Shown here: piece by piece, positions 7,484 to 16,566 of the stretch | Position numbering within the stretch: the stretch's first letter is position 1 | Layout of the letters: each line of letters begins with the position of its first letter | Origin: JBHJGM01 sp050331815 | GTDB taxonomy: Bacteria > Verrucomicrobiota > Verrucomicrobiia > Opitutales > JBHJGM01 | Length of the DNA: 64,000 bases | Reading direction: 5' to 3' | NCBI GenBank assembly: GCA_050331815.1 | Contig: JBHJGM010000003.1 | Coordinates: 124,001 to 188,000, forward strand | Notes under the pieces: generated by a model | The model's database searches: none | The model's input: only the letters and a program-made list of their open reading frames with translations | What the model was told of the DNA's origin: nothing | Position numbers and translations under genes: made by a program

Positions 7484-8662
7484 TTAGTCCAGCGGAAGGT
7501 CGACTTCGACGTCGGCTGCGTAGTCGACACCGTCCCAGTTGAAGCCAAAGAGCTTTAAAAAGTCATCCTGATAGCCGGCAAAATCGGTCAGCGCTTCGAG
7601 CGAATCGGTGGTGACCTGCGGCCAGATCTCCTTGATGGCCTGCTGCACCTCGGGCTGCATCTCGAAATCGTCGACGCGCAGACGGCCGGATTCATCCAGA
7701 GGCGGCTGCTCCAGACTTAGCCGGTCGCGAAAAAGGCGGTCGATTTGTTCCACACAGCCTTCCTCCTGGCCGCGCTCCTTGAGGACTTTTTTCAGGATGC
7801 TCAGGTATAGGGGCACGACCGGGATGGCGCTGCTGGCCTGCGTCACCACCGCCTTGTTGACCGAAACGTAGGCCTTTGCGCCTTGCGGCTTGAGTGCTTC
7901 GTCCAGCGCTTGGCGGGTTTGGTCCAGATGCTTTTTGGCCTGGCCGATGGTGCCGTCCCAGTAAATTGGGTACGTCAGCTCTGGGCCGATGTAGGAGTAA
8001 GCCACGGTGCGCGCGCCTTCGGCCAACAGGTCGGCCTGCTGCAGCACCTGCATCCACAGCGCCCAGTCTTCGCCGCCCATGACTTTCACGGTTCCGGCGA
8101 TTTCCTCCTCGCTTGCGGGCTCCATGCTGACGTCTTCCACGAGGCCTTTGTCGGTGTCGAGACTCTTGCTGGTAAAGCCCTGGCCGATGGGCTTGAGAGT
8201 CGCGCGGTGGTTCTCACCGGTTTTGGGATCGGTGCGGCGCGGCGAAGCCAGACTGTAGATAACTAGGTCGATCTTGCCTGGCATTTCGGCGATGGCGGCG
8301 AGCGCCTGCTGCTTCAGCTCATCGGAAAACGCATCGCCGTTGAGGCTGCGGGAAAAAAGCCCGGCGGCCTTGGCCTCCTTTTCAAAGGCCACGGCGTTGT
8401 ACCAGCCGGCGCTGGCCGGCCGGCCCTTATCCGATGGGCGTTCGAAGAAAACGCCGACGGTGGAGGCACCGCCCCCAAAAGCAGCGGCAATTCGCGAGGA
8501 AAGCCCGTAGCCGGTTGAACTGCCAACGACCAGGACGTTTTGGGGGCCGTCGAAGGCACCGCGTTTCTGGACGGTGGCGATTTCGCTGGCGACGTGGGCC
8601 GCGCAACCCGCAGGATGGGCGGTGATGCAGATGAAGCCTCGAATACGGGGTTTTACGATCAT
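7484..8662 (-). CDS. fabV: FabV-type enoyl-ACP reductase (NADH)
   Basis: FabV carries out the last reduction of each fatty-acid elongation cycle, trans-2-enoyl-ACP to acyl-ACP, in the cytosol; the family is known for low triclosan sensitivity. The 392-residue length is right. The NADH-binding segment VVGSSTGYGLSSRIAAAFG is at about residues 45-63 and the YX8K catalytic motif is Y234/K243 in YWDGTIGQAK. The N-terminal KPRIRGFICITAHPAGC is characteristic. It is transcribed leftward, convergent with the ExbBD pair and divergent from the HAD gene. No other enoyl reductase lies in the window. Confidence 0.96.
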   Translation of the reverse strand: MIVKPRIRGFICITAHPAGCAAHVASEIATVQKRGAFDGPQNVLVVGSSTGYGLSSRIAAAFGGGASTVGVFFERPSDKGRPASAGWYNAVAFEKEAKAAGLFSRSLNGDAFSDELKQQALAAIAEMPGKIDLVIYSLASPRRTDPKTGENHRATLKPIGQGFTSKSLDTDKGLVEDVSMEPASEEEIAGTVKVMGGEDWALWMQVLQQADLLAEGARTVAYSYIGPELTYPIYWDGTIGQAKKHLDQTRQALDEALKPQGAKAYVSVNKAVVTQASSAIPVVPLYLSILKKVLKERGQEEGCVEQIDRLFRDRLSLEQPPLDESGRLRVDDFEMQPEVQQAIKEIWPQVTTDSLEALTDFAGYQDDFLKLFGFNWDGVDYAADVEVDLPLD

Positions 8663-8783
8663 GGCTGGGTACTAAAAGATCACCTTCCGTTTTTGAGAGC
8701 GCCGACTCAATGGAAAAGTTCGGTGGGGCGCGTCAGGGGAAAACTGCTTGCCAAGATCCGGATGCCCGCCTCTCATCGTCCGG

Positions 8784-9440
8784 ATGCGTTGGGGTGCCCT
8801 TTTCGACTGGGATGGAGTGATTATCGACTCCTCCCGTCAACACGAACTGAGTTGGGAACAACTGGCGGCGGAAGAAAATCTGACGTTGCCCCCCGACCAC
8901 TTTGCCAAGGGCTTTGGGCGCAAAAACACCTGGATCATCCCCGAGCTGCTAAAATGGACGCGGGAACCCGACGAGGTGGCGCGTCTGGGCGCGCGCAAGG
9001 AGGCGCTCTACCGCGAGATTCTCAAAGCTGAGGGCATTGAGCCATTGCCCGGGGTGGCCACCCTGCTGGCAGCCCTGAAGTCCGCCGGGGTGCCTTGCGC
9101 GGTTGGCTCGTCCACGCCGAAAATCAACATCGTTACCATCCTCGGCATTCTGGGCTTGGAGGATGCCTTCGATGCGATTCTGGCGGCGGAAGATGTCGGG
9201 CAGGGTAAGCCCGACCCGGAGGTGTTTTTGAAAGGTGCCGTCGCCGTCGACTGCGCGCCGGAGTGCTGCATCGTTTTCGAAGACATGCCGGTGGGCTTGC
9301 AGGCCGCCAAGGCCTGCGGGATGAAAGCGGTGGCGGTGACCACCAGCAACCCCCGCGAGGCGTTAACGCTGGCCGACCACGTCGTGAATTCTTTCGAGGA
9401 ACTCAGCCCTGAGCTTCTGGCGAAGCTCCTGAAAGGCTAA
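8784..9440 (+). CDS. HAD-superfamily hydrolase, beta-phosphoglucomutase-like
   Basis: The protein is a small-molecule phosphatase or phosphomutase of the HAD superfamily. The nucleophile motif FDWDGVIIDS begins at residue 6, with a helical cap (QHELSWEQL) of the beta-phosphoglucomutase type. Motif II is the Ser in VGSSTPK, the Lys is in GQGKPDPEVF, and the acidic motif is VFEDMPVG. ATG 8784 is chosen because it places the nucleophile at the usual distance; the frame is open 12 codons further upstream. Substrate is unknown. It ends 18 nt before a symporter gene and may be co-transcribed with it. Confidence 0.9.
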   Translation: MRWGALFDWDGVIIDSSRQHELSWEQLAAEENLTLPPDHFAKGFGRKNTWIIPELLKWTREPDEVARLGARKEALYREILKAEGIEPLPGVATLLAALKSAGVPCAVGSSTPKINIVTILGILGLEDAFDAILAAEDVGQGKPDPEVFLKGAVAVDCAPECCIVFEDMPVGLQAAKACGMKAVAVTTSNPREALTLADHVVNSFEELSPELLAKLLKG

Positions 9441-9458
9441 CCGAGTCGACCCCGCCCT

Positions 9459-10811
9459 ATGAGTCTCAACCCCATCAAGTGGAAGCTGCACTGGCAGATT
9501 TTTGCTTCCTTGGGTCTGGCGATTCTGACGATGGTCATCCTGCGCTCCGGCGGGCTGCAGGACAGCACATTTGCCAGCGTGGTGATCGACCTTTGCGAGT
9601 TCGCAGGGACGCTTTTTTTGAATGCGCTCAAAATGATCGTGGTGCCGCTGATCGTTTGCGCGGTCATCTCGGCGGTGATCGGGCTGGGCAACGAGCGCAA
9701 CTTCGGTCGTCTGGGCGGCAAGGTGTTCATCTATTATATGGCCTCGGGCTTTCTGGCCATTGTCATGGGGCTGCTCGCGGTGAACGTGATTCGCCCGGGC
9801 GAAGTCAGCGAGGCGACGGCTGACCGGCTGCTGGCCCAGGCGCAGGATCCCTCAGCGCTTCTGGCCGATGCGCAGGAGCGCTCCTCGGCGGACTTCGTCG
9901 AGGTGATTCTGCGGATGTTTCCGCCAAACGTGATCGAAGCAGCCACCAGCAACGGCTCGCTGCTGGGGGTGATCGTTTTTTCGCTCTTTTTTGGCTACTT
10001 CGTGACCCGGCTCGGCGGGCAGGCCCAGGCAACGCAAAAAAACTTTTGGGACAGTGCCTACGCGGTGATGATGAAGATGGCCGACTTCATCATCCGTTTT
10101 GCGCCGATTGGGGTTTTCGGGCTGGTGACGCCCAAGCTTTTTGAGTTCGGCTGGGACCTCTTCATCCCGCTGCTCAAGTTTACCATCACGGTCCTGCTGG
10201 CGTTGGGGCTGCACCTGCTGTTGACGTTGTCGGTCGCACTGATGGCCGTCGGGAGGGTGAGTCCGCTGCAGCACTTGCGCGGGATGAGTTCCGCGTTGCT
10301 GACGGCCTTTTCAACGGCGTCTTCGGTGTCGACGCTGCCGGTCACGCTGGATTGCGTGCGGGACAACGCTAAGGTGTCGCGCCGGGTCTCCAGCTTCACG
10401 CTACCTCTGGGGGCCACCGTCAACATGGATGGCACGGCGCTCTACGAATGCGTGGTGGTGATCTTTGTCGCGCAGTTTCAAGCCGTACTGGACCCGTCGA
10501 TCACTTTCGGGCTAACCGAGCAAATCCTGGTGGTGCTGATGGCGCTGTTGACCTCGATTGGCGTCGCCGGTATCCCGCAAGCAAGCTTGGTTGCCATCGT
10601 GGTCATCATGCAGGCCCTCGGACTGAACCTCGAGTACATCGGCATCATCATGGTGGTGGATCGTATCCTGGACATGTGCCGGACCGCTGTGAACATCTAC
10701 TCCGACAGCGTGGGTGCGGTGGTCATTGCTCGGACCGAAGGGGAGACACCCTACTCGGAGGCAATCGCGACCGACAGCGACGCCCAGCCCGCCGCTCGGC
10801 CCACGGATTAG
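9459..10811 (+). CDS. Dicarboxylate/amino acid:cation symporter (DAACS/SDF family)
   Basis: This inner-membrane carrier imports C4-dicarboxylates or acidic amino acids with Na+ or H+. The 450-residue length fits GltP/DctA proteins. The Ser-rich hairpin with STASSVSTLPVTLD is at about residues 285-300, the NMDGTALYE motif near 325 forms part of the cation and substrate site, and IPQASLVAIVVIM is the second re-entrant loop. Multiple hydrophobic helices run throughout. Substrate specificity (Glu/Asp versus succinate) cannot be told. The start has no Shine-Dalgarno site and follows a C-rich stretch. Confidence 0.95.
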   Translation: MSLNPIKWKLHWQIFASLGLAILTMVILRSGGLQDSTFASVVIDLCEFAGTLFLNALKMIVVPLIVCAVISAVIGLGNERNFGRLGGKVFIYYMASGFLAIVMGLLAVNVIRPGEVSEATADRLLAQAQDPSALLADAQERSSADFVEVILRMFPPNVIEAATSNGSLLGVIVFSLFFGYFVTRLGGQAQATQKNFWDSAYAVMMKMADFIIRFAPIGVFGLVTPKLFEFGWDLFIPLLKFTITVLLALGLHLLLTLSVALMAVGRVSPLQHLRGMSSALLTAFSTASSVSTLPVTLDCVRDNAKVSRRVSSFTLPLGATVNMDGTALYECVVVIFVAQFQAVLDPSITFGLTEQILVVLMALLTSIGVAGIPQASLVAIVVIMQALGLNLEYIGIIMVVDRILDMCRTAVNIYSDSVGAVVIARTEGETPYSEAIATDSDAQPAARPTD

Positions 10812-10886
10812 AGTTTGCCAGCCCTGTGGGTGATTGATTGTGTGCATACATAGATGGCGAGTTTCCTGGCGCTTGCCCTAACCCCC

Positions 10887-11231
10887 ATGCGTCTTGTCTA
10901 CCTAACCCTTGCCGTGCTGATGGCAGCCCTGTGTGGCGGTTGCTCCATGGGCTTTCCCCTCGTGCCTCCGATGCATCCGTTAATGCTTATCGAGAAGGCA
11001 CCCAACCCGATGCCTCGACCTGCGTATGCCGCGGGGCCCACGACCGTCGGCTTGCCGCTGGCCAACCAGATCTCGCCGTTGGATGCCGCGTTTGGGCCGG
11101 TTACCGAAACCGCGGTGCTGCATCGGTTGATGGATGGGCAGGCAGCCACGAAGCCACTCCTTGATTCTGAGGTGCCCGTCCGCGGTTCGACCGAGGGCGT
11201 GACGGTCCGTTTGGAATTCCAGACGCAGTAG
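10887..11231 (+). CDS. Small putative lipoprotein (114 aa)
   Basis: From ATG 10887 the protein begins with a short basic end, a hydrophobic segment (LVYLTLAVLMAALCGG) and a cysteine at about residue 20 (GGC-S) that fits a loose lipobox. The mature part is Pro-rich with no recognised domain. An ATG at 10854 in the same frame would add 11 residues, but the later start gives the better signal. An outer-membrane location is likely. It stands alone before the exopolysaccharide locus. Confidence 0.55.
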   Translation: MRLVYLTLAVLMAALCGGCSMGFPLVPPMHPLMLIEKAPNPMPRPAYAAGPTTVGLPLANQISPLDAAFGPVTETAVLHRLMDGQAATKPLLDSEVPVRGSTEGVTVRLEFQTQ

Positions 11232-11369
11232 CCGCGGTCACCGCGGTTCCCGCATTCCTCAAAATTCCGGCTGGAATGTGCCGGGCGCTGGACCTAGCGT
11301 CACGGCTTTCATTTTTCGGGGCATTCGCCGAAAGAATGTGTCGATACCTGTCTACCGCGCCCACGAGCG

Positions 11370-12233
11370 ATGCCACTGCTGGAACAATTGACCACCGTCG
11401 TTCCCTGCAAGAACGAGGAGAAGAACATTGGGGAATGTCTGAAACGGCTCCAGGGGTTTTGCCGTTGTGTGGTGGCGGATTCCGGCAGCACGGATCGCAC
11501 CGCTGAAATCGCTGAGAGCTATGGCGCCACCGTCCTGCAATTCGACTGGGACGGGAAGTTTCCCAAAAAGCGCAACTGGGTCCTGCGCACCCACCCCATC
11601 GAAACGGAGTGGGTGCTCTTCCTGGACACCGACGAGTTCGCGCCTGCGGCGTTTCTGGCTGAACTCGAGGCGACCCTGCCCGAGACGGGCCATAACGGGT
11701 TCTGGATTGAGTACGACAATTTTTTTATGGGGAAACTGCAGCGCCATGGGGTGCCGATGCGCAAACTCGCGCTCTTTCGAGTGGGCAAAGGCGCGTACGA
11801 GTACATCCCCGAATCAAGCTGGTCGCAGTGCGATATGGAGGTACACGAGCACGCGATTGTCGAAGGGTCGGTGGGGGAGATTTCCACCCGCGTGGTGCAC
11901 CATGATCTGAAGGACCTGACATCGCTGGTCGCCCGGCATAATAATTACTCCAGTTGGGAAGCGCATCGTTTCCATCATTTGATGGAGCACAAGGACGAGA
12001 AATGGCACAATATGACCTTGCGCCAGCGCACCAAGTACCGGCTCTTGAGCAGCTTTTGGGCAGCCCCTTTTTATTTCATGCTGAGCTATGTGGTGAAACG
12101 CGGCTTCCTTGACGGCATCTCCGGCTTTCGCTTCAGCCTCTTCAAGGCCTACTACTTCTTCCAGATTTACCTCAAGATTCGCGAGCTGCGGCAGGCTCCG
12201 AAGTCTTTGGACGCGGAATCCACGCCTTCGTGA
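11370..12233 (+). CDS. Glycosyltransferase family 2 (LPS-core/EPS type)
   Basis: The 287-residue protein has a GT-A fold nucleotide-sugar domain: TVVPCKNEEKNIGECL at the N-terminus, VVADSGSTDRTAEIAE, FPKKRNWVL, and the DTDEF metal-binding DxD. This order resembles WaaE/KdtX-type core glucosyltransferases. The C-terminal part is basic and aromatic, with hydrophobic stretches (about residues 225-265) suited to membrane attachment. It is the first gene of a long run of polysaccharide genes on the plus strand, with 32 nt to the next. Confidence 0.92.
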   Translation: MPLLEQLTTVVPCKNEEKNIGECLKRLQGFCRCVVADSGSTDRTAEIAESYGATVLQFDWDGKFPKKRNWVLRTHPIETEWVLFLDTDEFAPAAFLAELEATLPETGHNGFWIEYDNFFMGKLQRHGVPMRKLALFRVGKGAYEYIPESSWSQCDMEVHEHAIVEGSVGEISTRVVHHDLKDLTSLVARHNNYSSWEAHRFHHLMEHKDEKWHNMTLRQRTKYRLLSSFWAAPFYFMLSYVVKRGFLDGISGFRFSLFKAYYFFQIYLKIRELRQAPKSLDAESTPS

Positions 12234-12265
12234 GCCGCGCTTTGCCCGTCGATTTTCTGGCCTGA

Positions 12266-13741
12266 ATGTCCGCGTCCCGCTCAAGTCGCCGCTGCCTCGA
12301 TCCCGCCCTGACGTGGCGCGAGCGCCTACTGGTCCTGCCGATTCTGGCGGTGGCGGTGGTGTTTCCGGGCTGGAATGCCGGGGGCATCACCGTTTGGGCA
12401 GACTGGGTTTACCTGGGCCTGGGCGCTGCCGGCATGGTGGCCTTGCTGCTGCCGATGCCGGGACGTGAGCGGGAGCGGCAGTGGCGGCTGCGACCGGCTG
12501 ACAACCTCATGCGGTTGCTGCGTTTCCCGGTCTTCTGGCTCGGGTTGCTTTTTTTCTTTTACCTGATGCTTTCGCTTTCGAATTACTGGGCCGTATTTCA
12601 CAGCAACGGCCTGGTCTGGTGGCTGGTGTCAGTGGAACCGATCGGTTGGCTGCCGTCTTCGATCGAAGCACCCTACGGCGCTCATAATAGCTTGCGGCTG
12701 ATGGTCCAGTGGTCCGGGCCGTTCCTGCTTGTTTGCGTGGCCTGGGTCGGCCTGGTCCGTAGCCGGGTCGTGACAGGGCTGCTCTTGCTGGCGATGCTCA
12801 ATGCCGTGGCCTTCACCGTTGTGGCCCTCCTTCAACAGATTTCGGACACGCGCATGATTTTGGGGCTGGTGCCCTATGGGCCCAACCTCACTCCTTACGG
12901 CACGTTCATCAACGCCAACGCCGCCGCCATGTTCCTTTACCTGCACCTGGCGCTGGCGCTGGGGATGACGCTGTCCTTTGTCAGGCGAACCCAGGCGGGC
13001 GCAGACAATTTTGCGGGCCTGATTTATTCGGTGATCTGCGCGACCGTGATCGCCGTTGGATTGGTCGGCTCGCTGAGCCGGGGCGCGTTGCTGTTTGGCG
13101 GTTTGATTATCGGCGCGTTTATTTTGGCCGCGCTGCTCCGGCTTAAAAACGGGACGCCCTCCGAGCGTAAACGGCTTTTTGTGCTGATCGCTGGCGGCGT
13201 GCTGGCGACGTCGACCGCATTGGCCTTTTTCTTTCAGCGCGACACCGAAAAGCTCGAGTCGGAGGCCGCCAGTCTGGTCAGCGCCTTGCGAAATCCAGCG
13301 GAAGAAGTGCGTCTTAAAATCATTGGCACCTGCCTGCAGATGTATCTGGAAAAGCCCTGGCTGGGGTGGGGCGCAAACAGTTTTCGCTTTGCCTATCCGG
13401 AATTTCAGCGCACCTCCCCGGCCCTGGTCGACGAGGAGGGCAACATCACCTCGCACTTCGACTACGCGCACACGGACTGGCTGCAGGTCCCCATTGAGTT
13501 CGGTTTGCTGGGTGCTTTGCCTTTGCTTCTGATGCTACTTTGGTGGCTGTTTCAGGCCGTGCGGTACCGTTACAATTTTTCCAGTGCCAACGGATTCATG
13601 CTGTTTGGGGCGGCGCTGGCCTTTGCGCATGCCGCCTTTGACTTTGTTTTTTACAATCCACCGATCCTCATGGTGTTCGCTTTCTGGGTGAGCCTGGCGG
13701 TGCGACAACTGCTGCTGCTGGAAAGGCGCTCCAAACGATGA
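12266..13741 (+). CDS. O-antigen ligase/polymerase-like membrane protein (Wzy/WaaL type)
   Basis: The 491-residue protein has about 11-12 membrane helices and a large periplasmic loop containing the WLGWGANSFRFAYPEF segment near residues 365-380 and a HTDWLQVPIEFG region near 405-416. This is the pattern of the Wzy_C (O-antigen ligase) family, where an Arg and a His in the loop are important. It polymerises or transfers lipid-linked glycan in the inner membrane. The stop overlaps the start of the next gene by 4 nt (ATGA). A second protein of this type is encoded at 16567, so the two roles may be split. Confidence 0.85.
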   Translation: MSASRSSRRCLDPALTWRERLLVLPILAVAVVFPGWNAGGITVWADWVYLGLGAAGMVALLLPMPGRERERQWRLRPADNLMRLLRFPVFWLGLLFFFYLMLSLSNYWAVFHSNGLVWWLVSVEPIGWLPSSIEAPYGAHNSLRLMVQWSGPFLLVCVAWVGLVRSRVVTGLLLLAMLNAVAFTVVALLQQISDTRMILGLVPYGPNLTPYGTFINANAAAMFLYLHLALALGMTLSFVRRTQAGADNFAGLIYSVICATVIAVGLVGSLSRGALLFGGLIIGAFILAALLRLKNGTPSERKRLFVLIAGGVLATSTALAFFFQRDTEKLESEAASLVSALRNPAEEVRLKIIGTCLQMYLEKPWLGWGANSFRFAYPEFQRTSPALVDEEGNITSHFDYAHTDWLQVPIEFGLLGALPLLLMLLWWLFQAVRYRYNFSSANGFMLFGAALAFAHAAFDFVFYNPPILMVFAFWVSLAVRQLLLLERRSKR

Positions 13742-14178
13742 GACGCGCACGAAACTGGAGGCGCCTCGTGGCGCTGGCACTCGCCGGGGCCTGCCTGTTT
13801 TTGCTCAATGGCTGCGCGGATACGGACTACCGTATCAACTTTCTTTTTCATGCGTTGCTGGGTAAAACCATCTACTACAACGAACCCGGCGGGTCCGAAC
13901 TTAAGCGCTTCCCCGTCGCGGTTGAAAACCTGCGCAGCTACGGGTTTGTGATCCTGGATCATCGAACCTCTGAGTTCGACGATCACACGCTAGCCTACGA
14001 GGTCGACATTCGCTTTGTCTGCCAGGTGCAGAAACATCGTTTCCTGGAAGTTAAAGCGACGGTTCACTACCTCAAAGATACGCGCGAGCCCTGGAACGTG
14101 GATTTTCGCGGCTACGAGCAGACGGGCCTGCGGCTGCCGGGAAGGTGGCCAACTCCAGCCAGGACTCCTGGACAATGA
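13738..14178 (+). CDS. Hypothetical lipoprotein of the polysaccharide locus (146 aa)
   Basis: The protein starts with a basic N-terminus, a hydrophobic helix (LVALALAGACLFLLNGC) and a lipobox LNGC with the Cys near residue 29. The mature part has alternating strands and no recognised family. It is translationally coupled on both sides: its ATG overlaps the upstream polymerase stop and its TGA overlaps the flippase start, each by 4 nt. The tight embedding suggests a role in assembly or export of the same polysaccharide. Confidence 0.75.
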   Translation: MRRARNWRRLVALALAGACLFLLNGCADTDYRINFLFHALLGKTIYYNEPGGSELKRFPVAVENLRSYGFVILDHRTSEFDDHTLAYEVDIRFVCQVQKHRFLEVKATVHYLKDTREPWNVDFRGYEQTGLRLPGRWPTPARTPGQ

Positions 14179-15506
14179 GGCAGTTCGTCCGCAGGGGAGT
14201 GCGCCGACTGGCCGAGCACAAAGGCTTTCGGCGTTACTTCAAAAACACCTCCTGGATTTTGGGTGGACAGGCCTTCCGCATGTTTATCGGCCTGGTCGTT
14301 AACATTGCGGTGGCGCGTCATCTGGGTCGGGAAGATTTCGGCACCTTGAATTTCGTTATGGCGATCGTGGCAATCCTGACGCCGCTGACGTCCGTCGGGC
14401 TGAACCACATCCTGCGCAAGGAAACGGTCGAAGAACCTGAAAAGCGCGACGAGCTGCTGGGCACCTGGTACGGCATCTGTCTGGTAGCCACACTGGCCGT
14501 AGTTAGCTGCCTATTGGCCGTACTTTGGCTGCTTGGACTGCCTCGCCAATCTTTCGAACTCTACCTCATTCTGAGTGCAGGCCTTTTTGGTCAGCCGTTG
14601 CTCTGCGTTCAGATATGGTTCTTTTCTCAGGTGCGCGCCCAACTGTCGGTTATCGCCACAAGTGTGACGTTGTTGATTCTGGGAGCCACGCGGCTGGTAC
14701 TGATTTACCTCGATGCCGAGCTGCGCTGGTTTGCCCTATGCGTATTGCTGGAGACGGTTCTAATCCAGTCAATCTGCCTTTATACCTATAAAAAGCATTA
14801 CGCCAGCCCGCTGCTTTGGCGCTTTGACTGGGGCAGAGCGCGCCATTTTCTTAGCCTGTCCTGGCCCCTGATCATTTCCGGGTTGGCGATGGTGCTGTTC
14901 ACGAAAATCGACCAAGTGATACTGGGTGCGCTGGTGAGCAAGGCCGAGGTTGGGGAATACGCCGCCGCAGCGCGCATCAGTCAGGTTTGGACCTTTGTCC
15001 CAAGCATGCTCGCGACTTCGCTATTCACCGCGATCATCAATGCCAAAAATCGAGACGAAACCCTTTTCTGGCGTCGCCTGCAGAGCTATTTCGATCTGAG
15101 TGCCGTGCTTGGGCTGGCGATCGCGTTGCCGATCAGTCTCTTTTCGCCTTTGATTATCAATATATTATACGGGCAGGAGTTTGCGGGGGCTGCCTCCATT
15201 TTGGCGGTGCAGATTTGGGGCAATCTGCTGATTTTTCTTTCGACTGCGCGCATGCAGTATCTGGTCGCCGAGAATCTGTTGCGCTTTTCCATGGTTTCGA
15301 CCGGGTTGGGCGCACTGATGAACATCGGCCTGAATTTGCTGCTGGTACCAGAGTTTGAAGGGGTCGGCGCGGCCTGGGCTTCCATCATTTCGCAAGGCTT
15401 TGTTGTCTTTGGGACGACACTTGCCTGGCCTCCCACGCGGCGCGCGGCCATGGCCCTGGTGCTTTCACTGTTCTTCTTTCTGCGGTTGCATCGGCTGAAA
15501 CCTTGA
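14175..15506 (+). CDS. Polysaccharide flippase (Wzx-like, MATE/MVF-type fold)
   Basis: The protein moves lipid-linked oligosaccharide units across the inner membrane. From ATG 14175 (chosen because ATGA overlaps the upstream stop; the frame is open 10 codons earlier) it has 443 residues and about 12 membrane helices. The N-terminal GGQAFRMFIGLVVNIAVARH and GREDFGTLNFVMAI resemble the first helices of polysaccharide_synt/oligosaccharide flippases, and KIDQVILGALVSKAEVGEYA is typical of helix 7. It sits between the two polymerase-like genes. Confidence 0.92.
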   Translation: MRQFVRRGVRRLAEHKGFRRYFKNTSWILGGQAFRMFIGLVVNIAVARHLGREDFGTLNFVMAIVAILTPLTSVGLNHILRKETVEEPEKRDELLGTWYGICLVATLAVVSCLLAVLWLLGLPRQSFELYLILSAGLFGQPLLCVQIWFFSQVRAQLSVIATSVTLLILGATRLVLIYLDAELRWFALCVLLETVLIQSICLYTYKKHYASPLLWRFDWGRARHFLSLSWPLIISGLAMVLFTKIDQVILGALVSKAEVGEYAAAARISQVWTFVPSMLATSLFTAIINAKNRDETLFWRRLQSYFDLSAVLGLAIALPISLFSPLIINILYGQEFAGAASILAVQIWGNLLIFLSTARMQYLVAENLLRFSMVSTGLGALMNIGLNLLLVPEFEGVGAAWASIISQGFVVFGTTLAWPPTRRAAMALVLSLFFFLRLHRLKP

Positions 15507-15530
15507 TGGCATACCGATGGGCTTTCTTGC

Positions 15531-16505
15531 ATGAGCGCAGACTCCAAGCCGCAACCGATTTTTGTGCTTTCACTGCCACGGGCCGGGTCGACCCTGTTGC
15601 AGCGCCTGATCGCAGTGAGCCCGCAGGTAGCTTCCTGTCCGGAGCCCTGGCTCATGCTGCCGCTGGTCTACGTCTTTGAGCGCAAGGCGATTTACTCGGA
15701 GTATAACTGCCTGATCGGTAGCCTGGGCATTCATACCATCACCGAAAGAATTGCTGGCAACCGCGAGGGGCTGCACGCAGCGATTCGCGCTTTTGCCCAG
15801 GATGTTTACGGCAGGCTTTCTCCGAATCAGGAGCGCTACTTTCTGGACAAAACACCGCGTTACAGCGTGATCGCGCCCGAGCTGGTCAAAATCTTCCCGG
15901 AGGCGAAGTTCATCTTCCTGTGGCGCAATCCACTCGCACTTGTGGCGTCGAACGTCCGCAGCCTGATGAAAGGGCGCTTTCGCTCGAACCGGATGGAAAT
16001 TGACTGGCAGGTGGGTGTGCCTGCGCTCATTGAAGCGGCGCAAGTGCTGGGCCCGCGCGGGCTGCACATCCGCTATGAGGAACTCGTCAAGGATCCCAAG
16101 TCACATCTACAGCAGATCGGTAAGTTTCTCGATATCGACGACGGACCCATCGTGAACAGCCTGGAGGACATTCCGCGCATCGAAGGGGGACTGGGCGACC
16201 CCACGGGCCAAAAGACCTACAAGGGCCTGAGCGCGGATTCGCTGAAGAATTACGGGGCCGACTGCGCGGGCTGGGTACGCAAGCGCTGGATCCGGAAGCG
16301 CCTTAAGTCGTTGCCGCCCGCCTTCTTCGAGTATTCAGGCTTCCCGCTTGCCTCGCTGCTTCAAGAGCTACAGTCTTTACCCGCGTTCAATACGAAATTT
16401 CACTGGGATCTGGTCGATTTACCTTTGAATTGGATGCATTGCCATTTCGATTTGGCGGCTCAGCATGCCAAATGGCGCACGCGCCGCTTCATTCCTCGAA
16501 ACTGA
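15531..16505 (+). CDS. Sulfotransferase family protein
   Basis: The protein is predicted to transfer sulfate from PAPS to a hydroxyl, probably on the polysaccharide made by this locus. The 324 residues show the 5'-phosphosulfate-binding loop LSLPRAGSTLLQRLI at about residues 13-27, the 3'-phosphate-binding strand-helix FIFLWRNPLALVASNV near 126-141, and a core YEELVKDPKSHL segment. Length is normal. Its presence suggests a sulfated exopolysaccharide, common in marine bacteria. Activity on a lipid or small molecule cannot be excluded. Confidence 0.88.
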   Translation: MSADSKPQPIFVLSLPRAGSTLLQRLIAVSPQVASCPEPWLMLPLVYVFERKAIYSEYNCLIGSLGIHTITERIAGNREGLHAAIRAFAQDVYGRLSPNQERYFLDKTPRYSVIAPELVKIFPEAKFIFLWRNPLALVASNVRSLMKGRFRSNRMEIDWQVGVPALIEAAQVLGPRGLHIRYEELVKDPKSHLQQIGKFLDIDDGPIVNSLEDIPRIEGGLGDPTGQKTYKGLSADSLKNYGADCAGWVRKRWIRKRLKSLPPAFFEYSGFPLASLLQELQSLPAFNTKFHWDLVDLPLNWMHCHFDLAAQHAKWRTRRFIPRN

Positions 16506-16566
16506 CATCTCGAAAAGCTGTCTCGCAGATAGAAGCCTTCGATCCTCCTTTGAAAAAATACCCCCT

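Noticed and set aside
11232..11246. CCGCGG-TCA-CCGCGG hairpin after the lipoprotein gene
   Set aside because: A short stem of self-complementary arms without a following T run; could be chance in GC-rich DNA.
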